This document shows positions 14,757 to 28,796 of a stretch of 64,000 bases of DNA, piece after piece (positions within the stretch are counted from its first letter, which is position 1; the number at the start of each line of letters is the position of its first letter). The notes below the pieces were generated by a model that did no database searches, was not told the origin of the DNA, and saw only the letters and a program-made list of their open reading frames with translations. The position numbers and the translations under genes were made by a program. Origin of the DNA: Dicaeum eximium (taxonomy: Eukaryota > Chordata > Aves > Passeriformes > Dicaeidae); NCBI GenBank assembly GCA_013396995.1, contig VWZP01002415.1:2429397-2493396 (forward strand), read 5' to 3'.

Positions 14757-17700
14757 CTCTCCGCTGCCTTTCAGTGTCCTCTTAACTAATGTTAATGTGG
14801 AAAGGACTCTAATACAGCACAGATTCCCTTCTCTGACCAGGACATATCTTTATACCTTGAAACAAAACCAAGGAAGAAGTATTTCTTGATAAGACAAAAC
14901 ATTAGTAGACATCTCGATGAATCACTACAAAACTGAGAATAAAATTGCATAGAGTTTCTACGTTAACTGTTTAGTGGGTCTAATAAACTCTTCACAGGAT
15001 TTTAGAAAAACCCCCTTTCCCTTAAATAAATGGGAGTAGTATTAAGTCAATCTATTTTCACTGGGAAAGAGGACCCACATAGAGCAGGTCTTTTGCTGCA
15101 ACTGAGATCATTCACTGCTGGCTTATATAATGAAGTCAACAGCTATTTTTTGTATTTGCACTTTAGTTGATCCTACTTTATTTCTATTTTGAAGGCTTAT
15201 TATTTCACTAGAAAAGGATGAAGATCTGATAAGAACTGAGCCCAGGATAGCCAGCCAATTCCATGGAACACCAGGGCAGTATGCCATACTTTTCTTCATT
15301 GGAAACCTGCTTTAGTCCCACAGATGGGAGGCAGGTCAGGGGGAAAAATGCCAATACAGAAACATAAGATCTTAGAAATAATGCTCATGGACTATGACAA
15401 AAAACATTGTACAGAACATAATGTTTCAGGGGACACTTTAAAAAAACAGTTCAAATGCAGTAGAGCAGTTCAAGTAAGAGCAATAAAGAAAGGACCACCT
15501 TAGATTTTCAATATTTTCTCTATTACTTGGCATATTCCATGGGATATTGGCCTTTTGCCACACCATTCATGAGGTTAAAATCTAGTTTATGTTTACCCCT
15601 TAGTAGAAGTATCCTAACAAGTTGCCTGTAGGCAGCATTCATGTAAGCCTACCCCCTTTCTCTCTGTACACAGGGTAAACAGTTCCCAAGATAGAATAAT
15701 TGGCTCTCCAGCCTAGTGATTAAGACAATTCATTCAAAGCTCTACAGCCTGCTGATTTCAATATTTCCTTTGTTCCTTGGGGCTCTCAGAGAGACAGAGG
15801 AATGAGAACATTAAGTCTGAACCTGGGTCTCCTGCCTGTTTTTTAATTCACATATATGTGCTGAGAACTAAGACCTCAAGGAACCAGGTCTTCTTAAAGA
15901 AATAAGGCTTTCAAAGCACTTTACAGAAAATTATTTTAAAATTCGTCAAATGAATACATTATAAAAATTATTAAAACATGCATAATTAATATAGGGAGAA
16001 AAAGAATAATTATAATTCAGAAGTTATTATAAATTTTAAGATGTTAGAAAACACCAAGTGGGCAGCTTGTTAAGGATAAATCCTGCTTAAGCCTTAGATG
16101 TTGACAAATGCTGCTGTAAATTACAGTTCTGCAAAGAAATAGAGGTATCATTGCACTTTCAGATGGGAACTTGGTGTGAATATGAGTTCAATGTCAAATA
16201 AAAGCTGCCTCATGAAAGAGTCTCTACTATTGCTTATTCACTAACATTAAGTTGCACTAGCACAAGTAGGACATATGAATGCATTTAATGTCTCTGAGTG
16301 GACTGTTCTGACTTTTGTCCTAAAGCATATGAAACCATTCTCACCTAAATGCATCTAGAGCTGTGTAGCCACTTTTGGTTCTGTGAATGTGAAGCATTCA
16401 GTGACCATGTCTTTTGATCTTTTGACTCTCACTTCCTGAAATTAGTTTGTGACTCAAAGGCCAGTGAGAATTTTACCAGAGGTCTTAATTGATAAAATTT
16501 AGACCTTTAGTATTCTAGGTGTACCTTTCCTGCTTATTTTTGGAAGCAAACCTTTTACTCTATTTACAACATCCCTACCTTTGGTCCTAGAACTGTTAGA
16601 AGTTTTACAGGTGAAAAAAATTCTCAGAAGGAAATCTGAATCTCATTCCCCGTTTTCTTACTCTAAGTGCCCAAAGTAACTTTTATTTGTTTTATTCCAC
16701 AGGACAGTAATTTCAAACATTTCTCTGTGGAAAGGATTTTTTTCTCCATTATTTCACTTCTGCTCCACTGAAAAGAGAAGAAACCCTAGAATCCAACCCT
16801 GAGAACTCACAAATATTGAAACCTTGTCTACTAGCTGCTTCAAAACTCAGACTATTGGCCAAGATGCCTAGAGTTTCTGACTTCAAGTGGACAATCAGCA
16901 GAAGCTGACAGAATTTGGAGATTGTTGTCTCTGTCAAAGAACATGAAGAAACAAACAAACGAACCTGTGGGCTCATAGGAAGTGTTTACCAAAAATCTGA
17001 GAGAGTAGACACTGATGACACATTCCCAATAGATAGTATTGCTGTTCCTACATGAGAAACAATTTCATTTACATTAGGTTTAAAAATTGCAACTTGTGAA
17101 AAGCTTATATTCCCTTAAACTCCTCAAGGTCAGAATGCATTTTTTATGAAATACTGACTTTCCTTTTTCCCTATTTCTGGATATACTGAGGCCAAAGATA
17201 ATGCATAACGTATAATAACATCTGTATGGTCTGCCACTAATTTAAGCCACTAGGAAATTACAAATTCTTGCACCCCACCCCATTATACTCCTAGTAGATG
17301 TGTGCATTTTACTATCCAGTGAAAAAATGACATTTTTGTGGGTACCAGTATTTTAGAACCATATTTCAATAAAATTGTTCCAGAATTTATCCTTAAAAGA
17401 ACCATAGCGCACCAAAAAAATTATTTTATGCTTAACAAAGTATGCCTGTACATGTCTAATCTGAAACTATTGCTCACTCTACTACAAAACAAAGTGGTTA
17501 GATCAGAAGAGCTAAGGGGTGAAAGAAAGGGCAATCTATTCCTCCTCAAATTACTAAAAGGACCATTTAAGTTATGTATATAAAACCTTTATTACTGTAC
17601 TGAGCATGAACTAACTCACAAAAACCTGCCCAGTGTCAAGAGTTATAGATAAATATGCAAATTTAAATATTTGGGAAACCCACATCATCTAGATGAAATA

Positions 17701-18463
17701 AAAATCTCTTAAGTAGTGTTTAGACAATTATAAGACTGTCATTATTATTCTAGTTATGGTCAACTTGTACTTATTATCTTATTGCACTTTCCAGAAAAAT
17801 CCATTAGCAATGTCATGATTTAAGAAACTCTTCTTTTATACTGACATACTTTTAGGATGTTTGCCACAGAAAAGAACATTTTTCATCGGTCCTTGATGGC
17901 TGGAAAGTATTTGATTTCCACAAACTATCTTTATAATTCCTTCAAAGGAAGTATTTGGACAACAAATTAATTGAATTAAATGCTCTGCCAGCTGAGTCAG
18001 TTCATTCCCAAACTCATTATCCCCACAAATAATTCTTTTGTCTCACAAAATCGAGAAGCACCTTCAGGCTTCACAGTGTTGGTACAAGGTTGGCCATGAG
18101 TTTGTGGTGTAAGGAGGGGTTTCATCCCGAGACTGTCATTCAAAAATGTTTTGTATGGAATTTTGACAGCATTATCACTCTGATAGCACTGCTAATGGTA
18201 GCAATCTCTGTCCAAGGTGCTTGATCCTTGCACCACCAGCCCCTCTCCCCACTAGCATCTTCACCGTGAGCAAGATCGAGGAGCTGATCCAGTAGAAATA
18301 CAACTTTCTTATGCAGGTAATTTCCCACCAAATTACAGCTCTGATTCAGTTCTCCTGGTGGTTATCCAGCAGAGGGATACCTACTAAAAGACAAGAGCAG
18401 CTCTTAAGCTGTTTTAAGCATTGGTACTTGTCAAATGCTACAATAACATATTTTTCTTCTTTC

Positions 18464-18481
18464 TTTTTTTTTTTTTTTTTT
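18464..18481. repeat. T18 homopolymer
   Basis: An uninterrupted run of 18 T follows a pyrimidine-rich lead-in. It is a simple repeat with no adjacent retroposon body recognised. Confidence 0.9.
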
Positions 18482-21325
18482 CCCTTGAATTTCTATCAGG
18501 GAAGCTAAAGCCTTTTATTTCAGAATAAGTTAATGCAACACTAAAAGCTTGGCCAAATCTCAGTAGTGTAGTGAACTGTTTATCTGCAGAAGTGACAACT
18601 TCATATGATTACTCTTAGGGACATCAGCATTATGATTGATTGAGGATGAGAATGAACAGTAAAGAAAAGGTGAAAACTCCTTCCCTGTTACCTCAACTAC
18701 TGACAATTGAGATGGGAGCAAGAGGAAAGTGAAAAGTGGTGGAATTGGTTTAAATGGCTTTCCAAGAAAAGCTTATACTATAAAAGCAGGTCTCCAGCCT
18801 GGATCTTTCTTCCTAAATGCAACAGAGATATGAGGCTGAAATAGAAGCAGAAGCTGACACTAAAGATGTTGTGGTTACCTAACATTTGGTCAGCAAAATC
18901 ATGAAAAGTGAAAGAAGCGTTTGGGAATCTTACGCTAAGCAGATCTACTAGTGGAATTCTTTTCACATTTAGCCAGCTGTTTCCATGAATTTTTCAAACC
19001 CACTAGAGGAATGAGTGATAGAGAGGATGAAAAGAACCTCTGTATTTGTTTTGTGGAAACATTCTGCTGCTCACTACCACTGTCTTCAGTGTCCTCAGTA
19101 ACAAGGTGATGAAGCAAAGCAATGCAAAGCAAACTCTAAGGAACATGTGACATTCTAACTTAGGGGCTCCAGCTCCTTCTATGTGAGGACCTTTTGGAAC
19201 TGAATTTTAAAATCTCCTATACCACAAGAGCATATAAATCCTGAAGACATACAATCACAGTATGAACAAATCATTTTTTAACAGCAAGTATAAGCAGTAC
19301 ATCTAAAGGACATTACAAAAAGATGCAGATATCAAGTTGATGAAACAGTATTGAAACTTTCTGCACAAAAACTATACTGTCAAGAGAAAAATACATTTAA
19401 ATTTTTGTTTTCATTTAAGCCAAGAGCTTTGAAATATTCAAGCACTGTAGATTAAGTTATTTTGTCTTTTTGCCAAAGGTTTAAATGCAGTTATGAAAGG
19501 TTTCTACTAATTGCATATCTACTAAAGGGCCCAGTTTTTAGACTTCTTAGAGCTTTTCTCACCCTGATTTTTCAGAAGCACTTTATCAGATTCTCTGTTT
19601 CTTAGTAATTACACTGAGCTCAGGGAGTGCAGAGTGAAAATAGTCTATGGAGTCATGGTGAGGTTTATGGTCTTATATAGACCATCATTACATGGTCCCT
19701 GGCCTTACAGGAGGAAAGAAAAAGTGTTAGAATATCACCTAAGCTTTTGGATTTCCCTTCTACACAGATGAGTTTAATACCCATGCTCTGCTTCTCAAAA
19801 TTATTATACCTTACTTCAAGGAGGCAGGGAAATTTGAAACAAATGTAGAAACAATAACTGTAAAAAATATACACTATGCAGCTGGAAAGGAAATGTGAAG
19901 CACTTTAATATGCATAGCATGCTACTACTACTTATTTCACAGAAATAAACACAGAACAAATAGAAAGAAGTATATTACTAAAGGCAAATTTGTATTAATC
20001 AAATCCCCAAAGGAAAGGTGACAAAGGAAAACAGATAATGAAAAGAGGGCTGAAAAAATGACCATTTTGATAACAATACCCAAGAGAAGAATAATAAAGA
20101 AGAAACAGAAGAAAAACAATGCTTATTGCAAACTTACATTTATTTATGTAGCTTTCTTCTCTCTGCTTTTCATATGAATAATTTTTCTGGAAAGAAATGT
20201 AAACAGATTGAACTACATTGCTCTAGAAATGTGATGTATTATTAATATTATTAGTATCCCTTGTAACAATCCAGTGAGCTTTGTAACTTTAATGTGAATA
20301 TGATACAGATTTTCTTTTCACTGTTATTCTGAAGCAGACAGATGTGGGGCTTTTGTATTTTCTGCTTGCCTAAATGGAACTTTCCCTTATATGCGACAGA
20401 GGTTGGCACCACACATTTCAAAAGTCACCTTGCAACATGCAGAATCTCCCATCATCATCTTACCCTTACCTTGGCAGTTAGAGAACTTTGTAATTTTGAC
20501 AGCGTGAGAGATTTTTGATATTCCATTCTGTAGCCTTAAGTTTAATAATTGATATAAATTGATATAAAAAGACAGTGCCTCTTTCAACCATGGCAAACAG
20601 TTGATCTCTGCCACTTTGTCACAAACCTCTGTGCTGCCTCTTCAGCTCTAGATTGTGTCTTGGTTACTCAAATCACATTTTACACAGAGGCACACAAGTT
20701 TCCCTGGAAGAGGACTTAGTGCACCTCCTTGCTAAAGAAATGCAGAAGTCTGCACAGCTATCTGGAAACATGTGATATTTATCTCACATATATACTAATA
20801 TATTTTATCACAATTTGATAGAAAATCTATGGGCTAGCTCCTAACTGGCTAGAAGTCAAAGCAACTTAATTTAGGATTTGAACAAATTACCTCAAGGTAA
20901 AACCACACGCAAACTTACTCCGCTCTCAGCCTACAGAAAATGCTCATCAAGAGCTCATTCAAAGCAGTTTATCCATTGCTGACCTCAAGTTAAGACCATT
21001 TCCACAGACATCAAGCCCTGTGTAACTGGTCCTTAACACAGCTAAGGTAACCCAGGCAGCTGGTTCAAGAGTCCAGGCTCATGAGGATCCCTGCACAACT
21101 GAGGTGTTGTGAATTCATCACAGCAGAAGATTCAGCTCCCGAGGTGGTGTGAGGTTTTTTTCTGGAGAAGAAAGGATAAAACGAATATTGCACCCTGCAA
21201 ATGGAGAGTATACAATGCTTAAATACTTTTGTAAGGAAAGCCTTGTGCTTTAAACATGAAAGGATGCCTGTTAAAAAACAGGAAATGTACAGTTTGTTCT
21301 GGGCTGCAGGCTAAGGTCAACAGCA

Positions 21326-21360
21326 CTAAGAACATTTTACTGGTGCTAAGAACATTTTAC
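21326..21360 (+). repeat. 20-bp tandem duplication
   Basis: CTAAGAACATTTTAC occurs at 21326-21340 and again at 21346-21360, with a period of 20 bp. The copies are identical over 15 bp, so the duplication is fairly recent. Confidence 0.85.
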
Positions 21361-22499
21361 ACAGAGAGTTGACAAAGGAGGATGCTCTGGTTGCTAGCCA
21401 GCTCTGGGGGAAGTTCAAATCAATGCTGCCCTAAATTTTTCTCACACAGCCAGCTTTAAAATGGGGTTTTTATTCTGTTGCTTTTAATTAGTGAGAATTT
21501 TCTTCTTCATAAGGGACATCAGGCCTGTTGGTGTGGAGAATCAGTTTAGGGAGAATGTATGATGCTCTTGCCAGCAGTCCATGGTGCTGATGGAGAGATT
21601 TATACTTGAGTGTGGTCAGTGTCCTCAGCTTGCAGCTGCAACGGATTATTTCCAACATTTTTTGAAAGGTCACTTGGTGCGTTTCTGTGTCAGCATTGTC
21701 AAGGATTTATGGACAGCAAGTAAAGGTCAATAATGCACACAAAATGGCCTGCCAAAATGAGTTGTGATCTACTAGTGGGTTGTTGCCCTCCAAAGTTCCA
21801 CTAAACTGGAGATAACACACAGAAAACACACTTGTTAGTTTACCATGCTGTTTGGCAATTGCTCAGCCTAGCTCAGGTCTCCTGCTGAGCTATGAAAAGT
21901 CCACTAAAAGTCACAATAGGAAAAATTTCAGTATATATCATCTTCATAGTCCATTTTTCTTTCATGTACTTCCCCATTATAATGTAGTGGATTTTCATGG
22001 GTGTCCAGGGTATGCATGTTAAAAAATAACTGATTTTATTCAGAGACGAACTTGCTGATTTATGTTACTGGGCTACACTATCCTTAACTGTGCAATATTT
22101 TCATTAAAAAGATGCTGCTGTCTATCTTGTATTAAATTAAGAAATGAAGAAGTGTGGCAAGTTGATATTATGAGATGCTTTTTTCATGACTAATGGTAAA
22201 GGCTGGACTGTGTTGTCACATCTTACAACAGTAACAGCCAATGGCTTCACATGAGGAGCAGAGCACAGAGATAAACTTCCCCCCCATCCAGATTGCATCC
22301 AGACCGTCACATGTATCAGCAACTGACTGACCTATCCTCCATCAGTTTGGATCCATTTAGCTTTTGGCTTATAGTCAAAATCTATAGCTCTAGGCAATAC
22401 AGAAGAGGAGGACTGTCTAAGTCGCCTGTCAATGCGCACAGTGATCCGCTGAGCTCAGACCCAGGGCAGCAGCCTGCATCACACACTGCTCAGCCTGCC

Positions 22500-23020
22500 A
22501 TGCTAGTGGTAGCAGTGTTCTCACAAACACTGCTAAAAAACATCACCCCCCAAAGCAAAGGTTTGTGATGAGCACCAAGGTACTCCCAGGAGGGGGGGGT
22601 CACCAAGTCTCAGCACAATTACCTCCTCCCAAGTTGTCACTTCCCCTTGTGCAGAGAGACACAACCCAGACTCCTCTTCGGTAATCCAGCCAGAAGACTC
22701 TGCAATAAACGACAGAGCATTGTTCCTCCTAAAATCCCTTACTATTTCCCCAGGAATTTGATTGCCTTTTCCTTCAGACCTTTCCTGCCTCTTTGAGACA
22801 CCAGAAAGGGCACCCTGCTCTGACTTTTCTCTTTGGCCTTGGGTGAGATGGCTGAGTGACTGTGTTCTCCTGATTACCTGTTTAAAGCTGGCAGACACAG
22901 GCCCCCAACTAGAAAACCCTTTGGGGACATGCCAAGTTGGGTATTGTGCCCTGCCCCCCAGAACAAACATGCAGAAGTCAGCATAGTTACCACGTTTTGC
23001 ATCAGATGGAGGTCCCTCCC
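22500..23020. other. Possible degraded LTR or other repeat-derived segment
   Basis: This block is richer in G+C and less AT-biased than its surroundings. It carries an AATAAA at about 22704 in plus orientation and a frame of 163 codons on the minus strand that matches nothing I recognise. Its composition and the isolated poly-A signal suggest an old solo LTR or similar insert. I could not define TG...CA ends or a target-site duplication, so this is a weak call. Confidence 0.2.
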
Positions 23021-24622
23021 ACAACCTGCTTCTTTTTTATTGCTGTTACTAAAAAAGTTACAGAATTACATCAAAGACTAAATGAAAGTAAAAATGCCTT
23101 TTTTTTCCTTCTGTTTCCTTCCTCCATTTACTGTTACCTATTTCTGTGTCTATACTCTTTTCAAGGAAGTCAGGCAATCAGAAATCTCCTGTTATGCTTT
23201 CATTCCTCAGCCATTGCTTGTGCTGTAGCTCTAGCATGCCCTAGTGTGACAAACCACTAGGCAATAATTATTGTATTATATTTTATATTTCATTAAAAAT
23301 GTAGCAAGAAGGTTTGCTGTGGTGTTCTCTCCATGAGCTCCAGGAGCAAAATTGAGAGAATTAATATGAAGAGAAACCACTTTTAAATCTCAGAGCAGTT
23401 CTTCATTTTGAGTTTTGTTCATCGCTGGGATTCATTCCAAGTTTAATGAAACAGAATTTCTCGGTCATATTTCCACATTACGTTTCCATCTTTCATTAAA
23501 GTAGAGCCAGAAAAGCACTTAAGCACATGCTTAAAACTTCAAAATGCATTCTCAACATATTGCCTAATTCCTGTGATATTTTTGTTCACTGGGGGTCTTC
23601 ACAAGTTCAGACTAGTACCCGAAATTGGCTTTGATTTAGATAAAAGCATTCTTGTCCTAAATGAGGTCAAATACAGCAAGGCCAAAACCTGAAATCTTCA
23701 CATATGCTGTGGGAGACAGATACTATCATTCTTCCCTATGCAGCTAAAACTTTGGCCAGTTAGACACAGTATGAAGAGAAATATCTAACTCCCCTACCTT
23801 CCTTGCCTCAGTCAACTGGCCCATTTGCTGGCCCATGGGCTAGGCTGGCTCAGATTCTAACACCAAGGGCAATGACTGCTTCCAGCAGAGTGGCTTGCCA
23901 AATACAATGCTGTCCAAAATGATCTTTAAAAACAGTAAAAGTGGCAGGTCCATTTTTTTTAAAGACAGCCCTGAGCTTTTGTTGTTATAACTGGTTTCCC
24001 TCTGTCAAAGAAAGGGCAGTTTGTACTCGAGGATGTTCTCTCTGTCACTCCCTTAGGCACCCCATGTCCTCACATAAATTGCAGGATTTCCTAAGTGGTT
24101 TATGAACAGGCCAAAATTGAATCCAGCTTCAAAACTGTATTTTCTTCAGTAGTCTTCTTGAGGAAGGTTCAGCTCCCAGCAAGCAGGTGTACATTATTTC
24201 AATATAGTGGAACTCAAACCTTTAAAGGGGTTTAGGCTGCTGTTTATATCTTCCAGAAAACCTTGCTCTGAGCTGAATCACATCATCCCAGCGTCTGCTC
24301 CTTATTCGCACCTATTCTCCTTCTTTCACCTGAGGAGTTAGGTAATGTCTGGCCCAAGTACAATAAGACCCTCACCCCTTTTAAAGACCATCTTATTCTA
24401 GAACAACGTTGTTTATGTATTCCATATGGCCTATCATTAGTGTTATCCTTGATTCTCTGTCTCCCACTTTCTTCTTGAGCAATAAAAGAGATGAAGTAAC
24501 ACATTGTAAAAGAATGTGTTTGCAAGATAGGATAGACATCTGCCTCTCTCTTTCAGAGGCTGCTGCAAGAGCACAGTTGCTACCAGTTTTGCCAATTTGA
24601 CCCCAACATGTCTAGGGCCTCT

Positions 24623-24672
24623 CAGAGCAATTGTGTGTGAACACATCAATCTGTTCATGAGCAATTGCTCTG
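24623..24672 (+). other. Imperfect hairpin resembling a small miRNA precursor
   Basis: CAGAGCAATTG (24623-24633) is the exact reverse complement of 24662-24672. Inside it, TGTGT faces ATGAG with wobble pairs and one G-A mismatch, and GAACA (24639-24643) pairs with TGTTC (24652-24656) around an 8-nt loop. As plus-strand RNA, 20 of 21 positions pair, three of them G-U. No expression evidence is available, and it could equally be a chance or transposon-derived palindrome. Confidence 0.35.
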
Positions 24673-24691
24673 TGCCTGAGATGGCCATTGA

Positions 24692-24707
24692 TTTTTTTTT
24701 TTTTTTT
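24692..24707. repeat. T16 homopolymer
   Basis: An uninterrupted run of 16 T lies 20 bp past the hairpin at 24623-24672. It is a simple repeat. Confidence 0.85.
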
Positions 24708-27700
24708 GCACTGTTGCTGGCACACTTGTCAAAACCTGCACAAGTTATTGCTGGTATTGTTTAAAAAGATGTTAAGGAACTTTTGGGGAAGATGTGACCT
24801 GATCTTCCTGGAATATTTTATAAATTTTTGTCTTGTTTCTTCAAAGCCCTGCATGCCCAGGCAACGCCAAGAAGATGCCTCTACTTGAAATTTAAGATTT
24901 CTTTTTTTTAACATTTCCAAAAAATAAAACAATCCACTTCAACTAGACCATAATAAGTTGCCTTAGATCTGTTTGTGAGAGTTTAAAAATTAGTAAGGAT
25001 CATTTCATCAATTAAAACCACCTGCTTCTAAGAATTATGACAGCATCTAAGAATCAATGAGCACAGTGTATATTGTTGTAAGACAGGCTCATTTTGCCTC
25101 CTCTTCCTCTTTTACACCATTGTAATTCAAGAATATCTTCTATATTTGCCTCAATTAATCTGCTGTAAAACTGTACAAAGGTGGACAGCTTCCGACTGCA
25201 GTGAAGGCAACCTCCTACCTTGTGCTGGAATGGCTGGGGTGGGAATCAGGCACAAACACTTCAAAACTGGTCTTTAACCACGTATTTAGTGCCCTGTCAA
25301 GGTTAACAATGTCTGGAAATCTGTTTGTATGTCTCATTTCACTGTCTGCTAGCCATAAGGCCATTTAAAAAAACCAAAAAAAACCCCAAAAGCCAAAATA
25401 TTGATAGAGTGTCTTCTCTTACCATTGCATGAAAGAGGATATAGAAACATAAACAACCCAAAAGCATCTGTCTTTCTGGATTATTTGAGAATAACCACAT
25501 CTTAATGAAGATGTAAATGATATCAGAATCTGAAGCATAGACTCTGATGGCAAGAGAAATTATCATTTCTCTTCTGTTTCCTAAGTGATCAGACTCACAG
25601 GCACTTCTTGTATTTCATCCCAGACATAAGAAAAAGGCATTTTTAAAAACCCTATATCTATTATTTTGTCTTCACTGAAGATCTGGTGTGTCACTGGTTA
25701 CTCACAGAAAACCACTGCTGGATTTGCTGAAATATTTTTGAAGTGAGTTATGTAGAGGTGGGCAGATTTGTTATAGCGCTAAAATTATTTTTCTCATGCA
25801 AAAGATAGCAAATCAACCAACAGAGATAAACAAAAGCATACTAGTTGCTAGTAAGTCCTCTGAATCTTTATTTTTAAGTTAGAGGAAGCTTAAGTAACTG
25901 TGTTCCTGCCAATTCAATTTTGTAGTCTTGTGTCTGTGTTCCTTCTACACACATCCATCAGTTTCCAGACAGAAATATATTCTATAGATCTGTGTGCCTC
26001 TTTGTTATCTTGTAGGAACCTGAGTGAATCTTGCCTCAGTCATTTTTCTTTTGTCTGCCTTCTGAAATCTCTTATTTGGATTTTTCTACAAGGTCAGAAA
26101 CAAAGTAAATTTAAATCTATGGGAAAATCAAGACATTTGCTCAGACTATCACAGGTTTTGAGAGTAAAACTGACCAAGAGAGTGATTAGATGCTTCACAG
26201 CTGCAGCAGTTCAACAATAGGTAACCATTTCCCAGGGAATGGAGGTGTACAACTGGCAAATATGGAATATGGTACAGTGGGAGAGACACTAAAGATCTAA
26301 ATCTAGATGCATTTATATAAACATTGAAAAGCCTCAGGTCACCTCAGGTGCTTCTTATTTTAATATTATTGCATCTGACTGACAGTAAAAGTGAATTGGA
26401 AGAGAGTTTTTGAAAAAAAACCGATATGTATAACACACTTACACCAAGACATACTGGGACCTCTACACTTGTCTATTTCACACTATTTAATTTAAATTAC
26501 ATACTGCCAACATCTTATTTTCTCTAGCACACTCACTGCTGTGTAATTTATAGTGTCCTGCATCTCCATTCTGTTACACATAAATTACACGTCTGTGGCA
26601 AATAAAAAGATAAGTGCAATCCATATTGCAAATGCAGTGTGCCACTAAATTTGCATGCTTTCTCCTTGTTCTTCTTCACCTCATGGAATTTATGTGTTCA
26701 TTGCAGCAATGTCTGATATCACAATGCATTTCCTTTTATCAGTTAAATTTGGATTTTAAAACTAGCTCTTTATTGTTTATGACAATGAACTGTCTATGAG
26801 AATGTATACATTGTCATAGCAGTCTTCACTATCTCCCTAAATAATTTCCAAGATATGGTAAAAAAAATCTGCTGAACTGAAATATTACAGTAAAAGTAAG
26901 GACACTGCTTGAAAATACATATACTTTTTCTCTAATTTTATTCATATTCAAGAAAGCAGTCCTAAATCAGATTTTTTTAAAAATTAAACCACTTTACAGA
27001 TTCAAATCCACTTGTAATAGGACATTTTTAAATCTTAGTTTATCTCCTGATGCAGTAGACCGTTTAGCCTTTTCAAAGCACATGAAGTGATCTACCAACT
27101 AGATTTGGATAGATAGTAATGAGGTAACTTTTCATACAATAAAATAAGCAGTTCTGTGAGAAGAAAACCCACTGAACTTCACTCTCTGGTGTCTTGTGTC
27201 TAAGATTCCATGTTCTGATGTTGTGAAAAAGAAAATCTTGTGTCTCACTTTTCTTGGGCCATGGCACAGGCGGTCTCTTGCTTCTCTGCAGCATCCTATT
27301 TTTACAAAATCTTTGGGAATTTAGATTCACATGTGGTTGCATGAGTTTCGTTCTCTTAGGAAATTATGACAACTAGAAAGAGAGATTTGGAGATTTTTTG
27401 CTGGAGCAAGTGAGTACAGCTTCACTTACCTTGGTGAACTGAAGTGACTTGTTGAGAGGCTGAGTGCTAAAAATAGATAGTAATTTAAATGGAAATATTG
27501 GGCTGGGCAAACTCTACCTGAATGCCCTCTCTCCTCTGCACCTCCTTGAAATATAAATACAGTGTAATTGAATTTGAATGAATTATTCACATGTTTATAA
27601 AGTAGCATGTTTTTAAGTGAACATTAAAACCAGCACTTGAAAACAGCCACTGTACCCTGTAATCAAAATACAGCTAATTCCTTTAATGCATAAACAAAAA

Positions 27701-28796
27701 GTTCAGTTCTCACTCTTGACTTTTTCATAGTATTTCTGTAACTGTGCCATTCTGGTGTAGGAAAAACAATGCCATGAAAAAAAGAGAAATGCAGTTTCTC
27801 TGTTTATTTCCATCACCTTCTGATAAACTACCAGGATATGCTAACAGTAATTTGCAATGTTATGGAGTATCTATATTTTGCCCATCCCTGTGAAGCCATT
27901 ACCTAATCAAGTCTTACATAATAAGTAAGTAAACTAAAACCAAAATATGATGTATTGATATCGTTTGAAAATGATAACATTTAATAAGATGTTTAAAAAT
28001 GTTTCCTGTGATAAATCACAATTTGTTAAAAATTCAAATGAATGAATGTTTTTTAAAAAACAGAAGCAGAAAACAGATAACTTCAGTCCTTTTAAAATTG
28101 TCTCCATAAATAATAACTTTTTCAATTAATCAGATTCAGTACATTAATCAAACCTTATTGATTAGTATACAGAAAATGTGATGTGCTGATGTGGCTGGTT
28201 AGGGAGGGGTTTAAGCTACAGAAGTCTTAAAAAAATTCCCTCCCCCAGCAGGGTGATCTCAGGTGGGAAGTTAAATGTATGCTCAGCCACAGGTTGCAAG
28301 AAGTCACTAAAGCAAACACTGAAGCACCTTGGTGAAGGCAATTGCAGCCTCAATACTATCAACTGACAATTCTGCTCAGTGACCCTCTCAGATCCGAGAA
28401 AATGTCTTTTCAGATTCTAGGTCTTGCTGTATTGATTTCAATCAGCAGCTTTTCCTAAGAGCCCCACTTCGAAATACCCCTGCCAGAATTTCTACTCTCT
28501 AGCCCAAATTTTATCTCAGGGTTTTTGTTCACATTTGACATCATTCAGATAAATTACAGGAGAGGATTTTTAGTGTCTACTTGTTTCCCTACCCACATTT
28601 TTTTTTAATTATGTTTGTTCCTAACACAAGTAAATCTTTCTGTTTACTTATGCTTTCAGTCGCTCTATTGAGGGAGGTACACTGAGCTGCCTCAAGTGTT
28701 GTTTTCAAAATGTTTTTACATTTTTGGCCACGCTTCAGTGGGACCAAAGTATTTCTGTCAATGACTTCATTAATGCCAGGATTTTAGCACTCGCTT

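Noticed and set aside
22533..23024. 163-codon minus-strand open frame
   Set aside because: No recognisable domain, no splice context and no protein similarity that I know; it lies in a GC-richer block where long frames occur by chance.
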